In this document: one piece after another, positions 33,463 through 41,732 of the stretch
Position numbering within the stretch: the first letter of the stretch is position 1
How the letters are laid out: the number at the start of each line of letters is the position of its first letter
Source of the DNA: JADJPO01 sp963828555
GTDB taxonomy: Bacteria > Actinomycetota > Actinomycetes > Actinomycetales > Kineosporiaceae
DNA: 64,000 nt
Direction of reading: 5' to 3'
Assembly (NCBI GenBank): GCA_963828555.1
Contig: CAWHEL010000004.1
Span: forward strand, 1,798,001-1,862,000
Notes under the pieces: model-generated
The model's input: only the letters and a program-made list of their open reading frames with translations
Database searches by the model: none
What the model was told of the DNA's origin: nothing
Made by a program: the position numbers and the translations under genes

Positions 33463-34389
33463 ATGCCGACGTCCGCGCTCATCGACGGACCCCGGGATCT
33501 ACCGCCGGGGTTCACCCATCCCCACGCCTCGGAGGAGGCGCGCCGGATCGCCGAACAGGGAATGATCCTCCGGGCCCAGGTCGGCTCCGGCGTGCACGGC
33601 ACCTCGAACAGCGCCCAGGACGATCGGGATGAGATGGGCATCTGCCTCGAGCCGCCGCGCTTCGTGACGGGTATCGCCAGGGTGCCGAACGGCATCCGGG
33701 GTGAAGGGTCGAGCGTGCCGTTCGAGCAGCACGAGCGGCACGAGCGGCACGAGCGGCACACGGCGTGGGACCGCCCGGGTGGGATCGAGAACCGTTCCGG
33801 AGCAGGCGATCTCGACGTCATCGTCTACTCGGCGCGCAAATGGGCCCGGTTGGCCCTCGCCGGCAACCCGACCGTGCTGCTGGTGCTCTTCGTGCCTGAC
33901 CCCGACGTGGTGCTTCGCGACGCCTGCGGGTCCGAACTGGTCGACAACGCCGATCGCTTCGTCTCCCGGCAGGTCGCTGGCCGCTTCCTGGGCTACCTGC
34001 AGGCACAGAAGGCCGCGATGACAGGCGCGTCGGGCGCACACACCAATCGCCCCGAACTGGTGGCACTGCACGGCTACGACACCAAGTACGCCATGCACGC
34101 GCTGCGGCTCGGGCTCCAAGGGGTCGAACTGCTCTCCACCGGGCGGATCACGCTTCCGATCCCCCAGCCGGAGCGCGAGTACCTGCGCTCGATCCGCCGT
34201 GGCGAGGTGCCGCTGGCCGAGGCGGTGGCCGAGGTCGCGCGGCCGAGCGCCGGCTGCAGGGGCTGCGCGAGAGCGCGCGGGTGCCCGCCGAGCCCGACCG
34301 CGACTGGGTGGACGGATGGCTGCATCGAAGCCACAGCGCGTACTGGGACACCCTCGGCGCGGTCATGCCGAACGCGTCACTGGGCATGA
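33463..34389 (+). CDS. Predicted nucleotidyltransferase (YcgL/COG3541-like), probably frameshifted at the 3' end
   Basis: The N-terminal nucleotidyltransferase motif is visible: QVGSGVHGTSNSAQDDRDEMG (GSxxxGT with the downstream acidic pair, split here by one loop). VIVYSARKWARLALAGNPTVL and a helical C-terminal half follow. Residues ERHERHERH come from 9-bp tandem repeats (about 33727-33760). After about 34236 the frame turns Cys/Arg-rich and loses family sense. Shifting frame in the GCGCGCGG run gives AERRLQGLRESARVPAEPDR and WVDGWLHRSHSAYW, ending at a TGA at 34398-34400, which looks like the true C-terminus. It is either a real 1-2 bp indel (damaged gene) or a sequencing error. Confidence 0.75.
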   Translation: MPTSALIDGPRDLPPGFTHPHASEEARRIAEQGMILRAQVGSGVHGTSNSAQDDRDEMGICLEPPRFVTGIARVPNGIRGEGSSVPFEQHERHERHERHTAWDRPGGIENRSGAGDLDVIVYSARKWARLALAGNPTVLLVLFVPDPDVVLRDACGSELVDNADRFVSRQVAGRFLGYLQAQKAAMTGASGAHTNRPELVALHGYDTKYAMHALRLGLQGVELLSTGRITLPIPQPEREYLRSIRRGEVPLAEAVAEVARPSAGCRGCARARGCPPSPTATGWTDGCIEATARTGTPSARSCRTRHWA

Positions 34390-34462
34390 ATCCGACATGA
34401 CGGACACCGTGATCGCGACTGGGGCACAGCCAGGTAACGACTGGGTATCCATCGGCGCCGGA

Positions 34463-34494
34463 TTGTTGTGATCTCCGCGGCTCATTCCTAGAGT
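34463..34494 (+). promoter_or_regulatory. Promoter of the sugar operon
   Basis: TTGTGA (34466-34471), a 17-nt spacer and TAGAGT (34489-34494) form a plausible housekeeping promoter immediately before the paired operators. Confidence 0.6.
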
Positions 34495-34498
34495 AAGC

Positions 34499-34523
34499 GA
34501 CAGCGCTGTCTGACAGCGCTGTC
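34499..34523. promoter_or_regulatory. Two tandem palindromic operators (LacI type)
   Basis: GACAGCGCTGTC occurs twice, at 34499-34510 and 34512-34523, each a perfect 12-bp palindrome with the central CG step typical of LacI/GalR operators. They begin 4 bp after the -10, over the expected start site, and precede the operon that encodes its own LacI-family repressor. Confidence 0.8.
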
Positions 34524-34550
34524 GACAAAGGTCCCGGAGAGGAGGCGGCG

Positions 34551-35510
34551 TTGATTGTTCTCGGCGCGAACCTGACCACCGACCGCACCCTCTACCTCGA
34601 TCGACTCGTCCCCGGCCACGTCATCCGGCCCTCTCGTGCCCTGGCCACCGCTGGCGGCAAGGCAGTCAACGTCTGCCGCGCCGCCACCGCCCACGGCGTC
34701 CGGCCACGCCTGGTCGCCAACCTCCCGGGCCGGATGGGCGCCGTGGTCGGCGACCTGCTCGACGCGGAGGGACACGACGTCCGCCGGGTCCCTACCAGCG
34801 GCGAGATCCGCAGCGCGATCGTGATCCTCGAGACCGATCTGCGCACCACCGTGCTCAACGAGCCCGGCCCGCCGCTGACCCCGGCCGACCGTGCCGACCT
34901 GCTCGACGCCTTCGAGGCCGAGTGCCCGGGGCACGCCGTCGCGGTGGTGAGCGGCAGCCTTCCCCCCGGCCCCGGATCCGCCGGCCTGTATGCCGAGGTG
35001 GTCACCCGCGCGCACCGGCAGGGCCTGCAGGTCGTGCTGGACGCCGCCCGCGAGGACCTGCTCGCCGCGCTGCCGGCCGGCCCCGACGTGGTGACCCCGA
35101 ACCTGTCCGAGGCGCTCGCCGTGATCACTGGGCGACCGGCCGCCGAGAGCGTGGAGGCCGGCGGCCCCGACCTGCGCGCCACCGCGATCGAGGCCGCCCA
35201 GGAACTGCGCGCCCGCGGCGCGCAGTCAGCCCTAGTCACCGTGGGCCGGCACGGCGTGGCCGGTGCCGGCGCCAAAGGCACCTTCTGGATCGACGCGCCG
35301 GCCGTGCGGCAGGTGAACCCGATCGGCGCCGGCGACTCCTTCGCCGCGGGGCTCGGGGTGGGTCTCGAGCGCGGGCTAGCGCTGCGCGAGGCCACCGCCC
35401 TCGCCACAGCCACCGGCGCGGCCTCGGTGGTCACCGATCTCGCCGGGCGGGTCGACGTCGCGCTGATGAACCAGTTGCTGTCCACCCTGGTCGACGGGGG
35501 GTCGCGATGA
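34551..35510 (+). CDS. PfkB-family sugar-phosphate kinase (1-phosphofructokinase/tagatose-6-P kinase type)
   Basis: The 319-residue PfkB (ribokinase) fold kinase has the N-terminal GGKAVNVCRAA sugar-binding motif and the C-terminal signature NPIGAGDSFAAGL with catalytic Asp and anion hole. It belongs to the 1-phosphofructokinase/tagatose-6-phosphate kinase branch, so it probably forms a hexose bisphosphate for the aldolase encoded downstream. It is the first gene of a seven-gene operon. The TTG start (34551) is supported by GGAGAGGAGG (34536-34545), and the next gene overlaps by ATGA. The substrate remains open. Confidence 0.88.
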   Translation: MIVLGANLTTDRTLYLDRLVPGHVIRPSRALATAGGKAVNVCRAATAHGVRPRLVANLPGRMGAVVGDLLDAEGHDVRRVPTSGEIRSAIVILETDLRTTVLNEPGPPLTPADRADLLDAFEAECPGHAVAVVSGSLPPGPGSAGLYAEVVTRAHRQGLQVVLDAAREDLLAALPAGPDVVTPNLSEALAVITGRPAAESVEAGGPDLRATAIEAAQELRARGAQSALVTVGRHGVAGAGAKGTFWIDAPAVRQVNPIGAGDSFAAGLGVGLERGLALREATALATATGAASVVTDLAGRVDVALMNQLLSTLVDGGSR

Positions 35511-36511
35511 CTCCCCCCTCCAGGCCCACCCTGGCCGATGTCGCCCGCCGCGCCGGCGTGAGCCTGAAGACCGCCTCCCGGGCGATGAACGGCGAGTACG
35601 GGGTGGCCGAGGCCACCGCGGCCCGGGTGCTCGAAGCGGCACGGGCCCTCGGCTTCCGGCCCAATCAGCTCGCGCGCTCGTTGGCGGCGGGCGGTGCCAG
35701 CGCCGCCGTCGGGCTGGTCATCTCCAGCGTGTCCGACCCCTTCATCGCCGCACTGGTGGGTGCGGTCGAGGGGGTGCTCGCCCCGCGAGACCTCCAGCTG
35801 ATCACCGCCAGCCACCATGACGATCCCGACCGACAGCGCCGGATCGTGCGCACCCTGGTCGAACGCCGGGTGGATGCGCTGATCATGATCGCCGCCCCGG
35901 GCGACGCCGGGTACCTGCAGCGGGAGATCGATCACGGACTGGTCGTGGTGGCCCTCGACCGCCCCTTGGAGGGCGTGCAGGTCGACACCGTCGTGGTGGA
36001 CAACCAGGCAGGATCCGCCAAGGCCGTGGACGTGCTGGTCGGCCGCGGTCACCAGCGGATCGCCCTGCTCGGCAACGACGAGCGGCTGTGGACGCTGCAA
36101 CGGCGCTACGACGGCTATTGCGCCGGGCTCGCTGCGCGCGGGTTGGCCTTCGACCCGGCGCTGGTCGAGCTGAACTGCGACGACCCGTCCGCCGCCGAGC
36201 GTGTGGTGGCCGAACTGCTGGCCCTGCCCGACCCGCCCACGGCCCTCTTCGCCGCCCAGCACATGGCCGGCCGCGGCACGATCCGCGCGATGCGCCGAGC
36301 CGGCGTCCACCTCGATCTGGCCGTCTTCGACGAGATGGTCGACACCGACCTGCTCATCGCTCCTCCGATCATCGTCGTCGCCTCGGGCCCGGACCGGCTC
36401 GGCGCCCTGGGCGCGACCATGGCCATGGAGCGACTCGACGGGCTGTCCGAACCGCCGCGTTCAGTCGTGCTCGAGCCACTGTTCGACGAACCCGCGGTGG
36501 TGACGCGATGA
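35507..36511 (+). CDS. LacI-family transcriptional repressor
   Basis: The 334-residue protein has a LacI-type helix-turn-helix (LADVARRAGVSLKTASRAMN, residues about 8-27), a hinge helix (NQLARSLAAG) and a periplasmic-binding-protein-like effector domain (VGLVISSVSDPFIAALVGAVE). It is inside the operon, between two kinases, with ATGA overlaps on both sides. It almost certainly binds the two palindromes at 34499-34523. The inducer is presumably the imported sugar or a phosphorylated product. Confidence 0.93.
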   Translation: MTPPSRPTLADVARRAGVSLKTASRAMNGEYGVAEATAARVLEAARALGFRPNQLARSLAAGGASAAVGLVISSVSDPFIAALVGAVEGVLAPRDLQLITASHHDDPDRQRRIVRTLVERRVDALIMIAAPGDAGYLQREIDHGLVVVALDRPLEGVQVDTVVVDNQAGSAKAVDVLVGRGHQRIALLGNDERLWTLQRRYDGYCAGLAARGLAFDPALVELNCDDPSAAERVVAELLALPDPPTALFAAQHMAGRGTIRAMRRAGVHLDLAVFDEMVDTDLLIAPPIIVVASGPDRLGALGATMAMERLDGLSEPPRSVVLEPLFDEPAVVTR

Positions 36512-37767
36512 CCCATCTCATCGGACTTGACGTGGGAACGACCCGAATCAAGGCGGTCGCCTTCGACCTGCAGGGTTGCAGCCTGGCCACCGCTGAACGG
36601 CCCACCCCGTGGCAGCGCAGCCCGGCCGGGGTGGAGATGGCTCCCGACGATCTGACCGAGATCGTGAGATCCGTTGTCGCCCAGGCCTGTTCCGGGCTGA
36701 CGACGGTGGCCGGGATCGGCGTCACCGGGATGGGCGAGGCCGGGGTGCTGACCGCCGACGGCCACACCCCGCTCGCCCCGATCCGGGCCTGGCACGACGG
36801 GCGGGGTGATGTCGAGGCGATTCGCCGCTCGATCGGCGCCGAGGCGTTCCAGAGCCGCACCGGCATGAGACTCGACCCCCAGCCCTCGCTGCCCAAGATC
36901 TTGCAGCTGCGCGTCGACCATCCGGCCGCGGCTGCGGCGACCCGGTTCTGGTCGGTGCCCGAGTGGGCCGCCCGCGTGCTCGGCGGCGACCCCGGCAGCG
37001 AGCTCTCCCTGGCCAGCCGGACCGGCCTGCTCGACGTCACCACTGCTGCCGCCTGGCCCGCCGCGGTCGAACTGCTCGGCGCCGACCTGCTCGGCCGGCC
37101 CGAACCGGCGGGCACGCCGTCCGGCCAGGCCGGACCGCTGGACGGCGCGCCCCAGGTCGGCGGCGCCGTGCTGGCGGTCGGCGGGCACGACCACCAGTGC
37201 GCGGCACTGGCGGCCGGCGGCGCCCGGCACGGCACCCTGTTCGACTCTCTGGGCACCGCCGAGGCGTTGCTGCGCTTCACCGCCGACGACATCGATCCTG
37301 CGGTGATCGGCACGCTCGCCGCCGCCGGGGTCACCGTCGGGCGGACCGTGGTGGCCGGGCAGTTCTGCGTGCTGGCCGGCCTGCGCACCGGCATCGCCCT
37401 GGAGCAGCTCGCCGCCTCCCTCGGTGCGCCCACCCGTGAGCAGCGCCGCGCCCTGGCCACGAATCCCGACTGGGCTGCGGGAGTGGCCCAGCTGGTCGCC
37501 GCCGCCCAGTCGATGATCGACCGGGTCCGTTCGGCTGTCGGCGAGCACACCGCCGTTCTCGCCGCTGGTGGCTGGTTCAACGACCCGGTGGTCCTGGCGG
37601 CCAAGCGTCGCCAGCTTCCCGGACTGGTCACCACCTCGATCGCCGAGGCCGGCGCCGCCGGCGCGGCCTACCTGGCCGGTGTCGCCGCCGGCCTGCTACC
37701 ACCCCCCGAGACGCTCGACGGCCCACCGTGGCCGGACCCGACCCCGACCAGAGAGGCACTCTTATGA
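36508..37767 (+). CDS. FGGY-family carbohydrate kinase
   Basis: The 419-residue sugar kinase of the actin-like ATPase superfamily has the phosphate-1 motif IGLDVGTTRIKAVAFD, GIGVTGMGEAG, the substrate/Asp region GGHDHQCAALAAG and the adenosine-motif stretch LAAGGWFNDPVV. It is shorter than the usual 480-530 residues of XylB/GntK relatives. It would make the first phosphorylation of the incoming sugar, with the PfkB kinase making the second. Start and stop overlap the neighbours (ATGA). Substrate specificity cannot be read from the sequence. Confidence 0.9.
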   Translation: MTHLIGLDVGTTRIKAVAFDLQGCSLATAERPTPWQRSPAGVEMAPDDLTEIVRSVVAQACSGLTTVAGIGVTGMGEAGVLTADGHTPLAPIRAWHDGRGDVEAIRRSIGAEAFQSRTGMRLDPQPSLPKILQLRVDHPAAAAATRFWSVPEWAARVLGGDPGSELSLASRTGLLDVTTAAAWPAAVELLGADLLGRPEPAGTPSGQAGPLDGAPQVGGAVLAVGGHDHQCAALAAGGARHGTLFDSLGTAEALLRFTADDIDPAVIGTLAAAGVTVGRTVVAGQFCVLAGLRTGIALEQLAASLGAPTREQRRALATNPDWAAGVAQLVAAAQSMIDRVRSAVGEHTAVLAAGGWFNDPVVLAAKRRQLPGLVTTSIAEAGAAGAAYLAGVAAGLLPPPETLDGPPWPDPTPTREALL

Positions 37768-38663
37768 CCGGCACCACCCTTGACGCCATCGCCGACCAGC
37801 ACGGCAAGTTCGCCGTCCTGGCCATGGACCAGCGCGCCACGCTGCGCCGGATGCTCACCGCCGCAGGCCAGCCGGCCAGCGACGAGGACATGCGCGCCTT
37901 CAAGGTCGACGTGATCGGGGCCCTGTCCCCGCTGTCCTCCGGCGTGCTCACCGACACCGAGTACGGCGTAGGCCCGGTGCGCGAGTCGGGCGCCCTGGCC
38001 GAGGGCGTCGGGCTGCTGATCGCGGCCGAGCCGGCCGAGAAGCAGAAGGCGGAGGGCGAGTACCTGACCGCCACCGACCCCGAGCGCGACGCCGCCTGGG
38101 TCAAGGCCAACACCGGCGACGCGATGAAGTTCCTCGTCTACTGGAACCCTGACCGCGTGCCGGCCGAGGGCGGCGTGGACCTGGCCCAGATCACGCTCGA
38201 CGTGGTCTCCGGCATCGTGGCCGACTGCGCCGCCGCCGGGATCCCCAGCGTGATCGAGCCCCTGGTCTCCTTCGCCCCCGGCGTCGAGCTGACCACGAGC
38301 GAGAAGGAGGCCTCCGTCGTCCGCTCGGCCACTCGGCTGGCGACCTGCGGCATGTCCCTGCTCAAGCTGGAGTGGCCCGGTGACGCCGCCGCCTGCGCGA
38401 CGATCAGCAAGAACCTCGGCTCGATGCCGTGGGCGCTGCTGTCGGCCGGGGTGGCCTACGAGCAGTTCGTGGAGCGCACCATCATCGCCCTGGACAACGG
38501 CGCCAGCGGCTTCATCGCCGGCCGCGCCATCTGGGGCGAGGCGGTCACCATGGTCGGCGAGGAGCGTCGCACCTGGTTGGCCGAGGTCGCCGTCCCGCGC
38601 CTGCGTGGTCTGACCGCACTCCTGGCCGACCACGGCCGGGGCTGGCAGGAGGCGACAGCATGA
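37764..38663 (+). CDS. Class I aldolase of the LacD/YihT family (tagatose-bisphosphate or related ketose-phosphate aldolase)
   Basis: The 299-residue TIM-barrel aldolase has AVLAMDQRATLRRML at the N-terminus, SPLSSGVLTDTEYG, and a Schiff-base Lys201 in LLKLEWPG. SVIEPLVSF and NGASGFIAGRAIW are also visible. It fits the family containing tagatose-1,6-bisphosphate aldolase (LacD) and sulfofructose-1-phosphate aldolase (YihT). With a PfkB kinase and an FGGY kinase it would split a phosphorylated ketohexose into two trioses. The start overlaps the FGGY stop (ATGA), with GAGAGG upstream. Confidence 0.88.
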   Translation: MTGTTLDAIADQHGKFAVLAMDQRATLRRMLTAAGQPASDEDMRAFKVDVIGALSPLSSGVLTDTEYGVGPVRESGALAEGVGLLIAAEPAEKQKAEGEYLTATDPERDAAWVKANTGDAMKFLVYWNPDRVPAEGGVDLAQITLDVVSGIVADCAAAGIPSVIEPLVSFAPGVELTTSEKEASVVRSATRLATCGMSLLKLEWPGDAAACATISKNLGSMPWALLSAGVAYEQFVERTIIALDNGASGFIAGRAIWGEAVTMVGEERRTWLAEVAVPRLRGLTALLADHGRGWQEATA

Positions 38664-39442
38664 CCGCGGAGGCGCCGCGGATTCCGGCGCTCGAGGCACG
38701 TCATGTGGTCAAGTCCTTCGGCACGGTGCGCGCTCTGCGTGGGGTCTCGTTCCAGGCCTACCCCGGTGAGGTCACCGCGTTGGTCGGTGACAACGGGGCG
38801 GGCAAGTCGACCCTGATCAAGGTGCTCTCCGGGGTCTACGCGCAGGATGAGGGCACGGTCCTGGTGGACGGCAACGAGGTGCAGATCTCCAGCCCACAGG
38901 CGGCCTCGCGGCTCGGCATCGAGACCGTCTACCAGGACTTGGCTCTAGCGCCCGATCTGGACGCCGCGGCGAACGTCTTCCTGGGCCGTGAGCTGCGCCG
39001 GTTCAAGGTGCTGCACGACCAGGGCGAGATGCGTCGGCGCACGGCGACGAGCTTCGCCGAGCTCGGCGTCGGGATGGTGCAGGACCTGCGGGTGCCGGTG
39101 GCCTCCTTCTCCGGCGGGCAGCGTCAGTCGGTGGCGATCGCCCGGGCCGCGATGTGGGCCGAGCACGTGATCATCATGGACGAGCCCACCGCGGCACTCG
39201 GAGTGATCCAGACCGCCAAGGTGCTGGAGCTGATCCACAGCGTGCGCGAGCGCGGCCTGGCCGTGGTGTTCATCTCGCACAACCTGCCCCAGGTGATCGA
39301 GGTCGCCGACCGGATCGAGGTGATGCGCCTGGGCACCCGGGTGGCACGGTTCCGGCGCGGCGAGGTCGAAGTGGAACGCCTGATCGCCTCGATCTCCGGG
39401 GCGTTCAGCAACGAGGCGACCGAGGGGGCCCGCAATGAGTGA
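38660..39442 (+). CDS. Sugar ABC importer ATP-binding protein
   Basis: The 260-residue single-NBD ATPase has Walker A GDNGAGKSTL, Q-loop TVYQDLALAPDL, signature FSGGQRQSVAIARA and Walker B VIIMDEPTAALG. It is of the FrcA type (one NBD) rather than the two-NBD RbsA/XylG type, and would work as a homodimer with the permease encoded next, with which it overlaps by 8 nt. It belongs to the pentose/hexose CUT2 importer class and overlaps the aldolase gene by ATGA. Confidence 0.93.
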   Translation: MTAEAPRIPALEARHVVKSFGTVRALRGVSFQAYPGEVTALVGDNGAGKSTLIKVLSGVYAQDEGTVLVDGNEVQISSPQAASRLGIETVYQDLALAPDLDAAANVFLGRELRRFKVLHDQGEMRRRTATSFAELGVGMVQDLRVPVASFSGGQRQSVAIARAAMWAEHVIIMDEPTAALGVIQTAKVLELIHSVRERGLAVVFISHNLPQVIEVADRIEVMRLGTRVARFRRGEVEVERLIASISGAFSNEATEGARNE

Positions 39443-40505
39443 CCCGACCGACAAGCTCCTCGAGAAGGAGGTCGCGGCCGATGCCGTGACGGAGCCCACC
39501 CCGTCCCGACTGCGGGCCCTGGCCACCACTCCGATCATGATCACGACGTTGTTCCTGCTGGTGCTGATCGCCGCGTTCTCCATCCTGGCCCCGGGCAAGT
39601 TCGGTACGACGTCCAACCTGACCCTGCTGGCCCAGAACGTGGCCATCCTGACCGTGGTCAGCATCGGCACCACGTTCGTGATCGCCACTGCCGGGATCGA
39701 CCTGTCGATCCCGAGCGGGATCATCCTGGGCGAGGTGTTCGCGGCACAGATGCTGTCCAAGATCTCGGTGTCGGGCGGCGGGACGGCGCTCGACGTCCCG
39801 TCCGAGGAGACCAAGGCCACCTACATCCTGGCCGCTCTGGCAGCTGCCCTGGTCGGCGGGCTCCTGATCGGGGCGATCAACGGCGTCCTGGTCGGCTACA
39901 TGCGGATCCCGCCGATGCTGGCCACCCTGGGCACCCTCGGCGCCGGGCTGGGCGTTGCCCTGCTGCTGCGCAAGGGCGTCAACGTTGCCACCTACGCCCT
40001 GAACCCGGTCACCAACGGACACGTCATCCCTGGGGTGACCAACCTGGTGGTGATCGCCCTGGTGGTGGTGGTGATCGGTTACGTGGGCCTGCACTACTCG
40101 GTGTTCGGCCGGCACACCCTGGCGATCGGCTCCAGTGAGGAGGCGGCCCGTCGGGTCGGTCTGAAGGTGGAACGTCACCTGCTCAAGGTCTACATCGTCG
40201 GTGGCGTGGCCAACGGGTTCGCAGGATTCCTCTCCCTGGCCTACTTCTCCACCACCTCGGTCGGCGGGCACACCACCGACAACCTGCAGGCGATCACCGC
40301 GGTCGCCCTGGGCGGAACCAGTCTGTTCGGCGGCGTGGCCACCATCCTCGGCACGCTGATCGGCGTCTGGATCCCTGCAGTGCTGCAGAACGGCTTCATC
40401 ATCATCGGCGTCAACCCCTATTGGCAGATGGTCGCCGTCGGCGTGGTCCTGATCCTCGCCGTCTGGATCGACCAACTGCGACGCCGCTCCCAGAACCGGC
40501 GCTGA
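39435..40505 (+). CDS. Sugar ABC importer permease (CUT2, RbsC/FrcB type)
   Basis: The 356-residue protein has about nine to ten membrane helices after a roughly 30-residue cytoplasmic N-terminus. Family motifs include VISIGTTFVIATAGIDLSIP, GAINGVLVGYMRIPPMLATLGT and ITAVALGGTSLFGG. It forms the transmembrane channel of a monosaccharide importer. It overlaps the ATPase gene by 8 nt and is followed after 43 nt by the binding-protein gene. Confidence 0.93.
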   Translation: MSDPTDKLLEKEVAADAVTEPTPSRLRALATTPIMITTLFLLVLIAAFSILAPGKFGTTSNLTLLAQNVAILTVVSIGTTFVIATAGIDLSIPSGIILGEVFAAQMLSKISVSGGGTALDVPSEETKATYILAALAAALVGGLLIGAINGVLVGYMRIPPMLATLGTLGAGLGVALLLRKGVNVATYALNPVTNGHVIPGVTNLVVIALVVVVIGYVGLHYSVFGRHTLAIGSSEEAARRVGLKVERHLLKVYIVGGVANGFAGFLSLAYFSTTSVGGHTTDNLQAITAVALGGTSLFGGVATILGTLIGVWIPAVLQNGFIIIGVNPYWQMVAVGVVLILAVWIDQLRRRSQNRR

Positions 40506-40548
40506 GCGCCCGCTCCCCGGAAGTAACCAACCCAGAGAAGGAGTACCA

Positions 40549-41571
40549 GTGAAGACCAACCGGCTCATCGGCGCGTCGGCATTGGCCATCGGCGCACTCG
40601 CGCTGACTGCCTGTGGCTCGTCGAGCGAAACCACCCCGGCGGCCTCCTCGGCGGCTGCAGGTGGAGCCTCGTCGGCTGCCGCCGGCGGTAGTGGCAAGAA
40701 GATCACCCTCATGGTGGGCGTCAAGGGCGACCCGTTCTACGTCTCCATGGAGTGCGGCGCCAAGGAGGCGGCGGCCAAGGCCGGCGCCACCCTGGACGTG
40801 CAGGGCCCGGACAAGTTCGACGCCACCCTGCAGAACCCGATGCTGGACGCCGTGTCCTCGGCGAAGCCGGACGCCCTGCTCGTCGCCCCGAACGACGTCA
40901 AGGCGTCCGCGGTGCCGCTGAAGCGGATCCAGGACGGCGGGGCCAAGGTCGTGCTCGTCGACACCGTGGTGGACGACGCCACGATCGGCGTCAGCCGGAT
41001 CGCGACCGACAACTCTCTGGGTGGGGAGAAGGCGGCCGAGGCGCTGAACACCCTGGGTGTCGCCAAGGGCGCCAAGGTGCTCGTCATCTCGACCGACCCG
41101 GGCGTGTCCAGCGTCGACCTGCGGGTGGCGGGCTTCAAGAAGAAGGCCGCCGAACTGGGCTACGTGCTCGTCTCGGACACCCAGTACTCGCACAACCAGG
41201 CCTCTGAGGGTGCCAAGGTGGTCTCGGCCGCGCTGGCCAAGGACGCCGACCTCGCGGGTGTGTTCGCGACCAACCTGTTCACCGCGCAGGGCGTGGCGAC
41301 CGGTGTGAAGCAGGCCGGCAAGTCCTCCACGGTCAAGGTCGTCGGCTTCGACGCCGGCCCCGACCAGATCAAGCAGCTGGAGGCCGGGGACGTGCAGGCC
41401 CTGGTCGCCCAGAAGCCGTACGACATCGGTGTGCAGGGCGTCGAGCAGGCCATCGCCTCGCTCTCCGGTGGCTCGGTCACCGCGAAGATCGAGACCGAGT
41501 CCCTGGTCGTGACGAAGGCCAACATGGCCGAGCCGGACGTCGCGAAGTACATCTACAAGGCGAGCTGCTGA
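40549..41571 (+). CDS. Sugar ABC importer substrate-binding lipoprotein (RbsB-like)
   Basis: The 340-residue protein has a lipoprotein signal peptide (lipobox LTAC, Cys22) and a Ser/Ala-rich tether, then a type I periplasmic-binding fold: KITLMVGVKGDPFYVSMECG, LLVAPNDVKASAVPLKRI and VVGFDAGPDQIKQLEAGDVQ. It captures the sugar outside the cell for the CUT2 importer. The GTG start has AGAAGGAG 5-6 nt upstream, a stronger ribosome site than the rest of the operon, as usual for a protein needed in excess. A strong terminator follows. Confidence 0.93.
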   Translation: MKTNRLIGASALAIGALALTACGSSSETTPAASSAAAGGASSAAAGGSGKKITLMVGVKGDPFYVSMECGAKEAAAKAGATLDVQGPDKFDATLQNPMLDAVSSAKPDALLVAPNDVKASAVPLKRIQDGGAKVVLVDTVVDDATIGVSRIATDNSLGGEKAAEALNTLGVAKGAKVLVISTDPGVSSVDLRVAGFKKKAAELGYVLVSDTQYSHNQASEGAKVVSAALAKDADLAGVFATNLFTAQGVATGVKQAGKSSTVKVVGFDAGPDQIKQLEAGDVQALVAQKPYDIGVQGVEQAIASLSGGSVTAKIETESLVVTKANMAEPDVAKYIYKASC

Positions 41572-41585
41572 CCCAGCCGAACAGG

Positions 41586-41619
41586 TCCTGACCCCGCCCC
41601 CTCCGGGGCGGGGTCAGGA
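41586..41619 (+). terminator. Terminator of the sugar operon
   Basis: A perfect 15-bp stem (41586-41600 with 41605-41619) and a CTCC loop begin 14 nt after the stop codon of the binding-protein gene. Confidence 0.85.
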
Positions 41620-41642
41620 CCGCACCACCCTGGGCGAAACCT

Positions 41643-41714
41643 GCTCATGCTCCGCAGGGGTACACGTTTGGGCGTCACGGAGGCCCAGAACGTGTACCCC
41701 AGCGGAGCATGAGC
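41643..41714. repeat. 72-bp palindrome, copy 3
   Basis: Starts GCTCATGCTCCGC with inner GGGGTACACG arms. Here the symmetry extends outwards through AAACCT/AGGTTT to 41637-41720. It lies between the sugar-operon terminator and padR; its right flank contains the predicted -10 of padR. Confidence 0.85.
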
Positions 41715-41719
41715 AGGTT

Positions 41720-41732
41720 TAGGGTCGGGGCA
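41720..41732 (+). promoter_or_regulatory. Predicted leaderless promoter of padR
   Basis: TAGGGT (41720-41725) ends 6 nt before the padR ATG. No ribosome site lies between them. The hexamer overlaps the outer flank of the 72-bp palindrome, so the repeat may influence this promoter. Confidence 0.5.

Noticed and set aside
34551..41571. Sulfoquinovose (sulfo-EMP) pathway
   Set aside because: The aldolase and PfkB kinase fit, but no YihS-type isomerase, sulfolactaldehyde reductase or sulfo-exporter is present, and the extra FGGY kinase is not part of that route.
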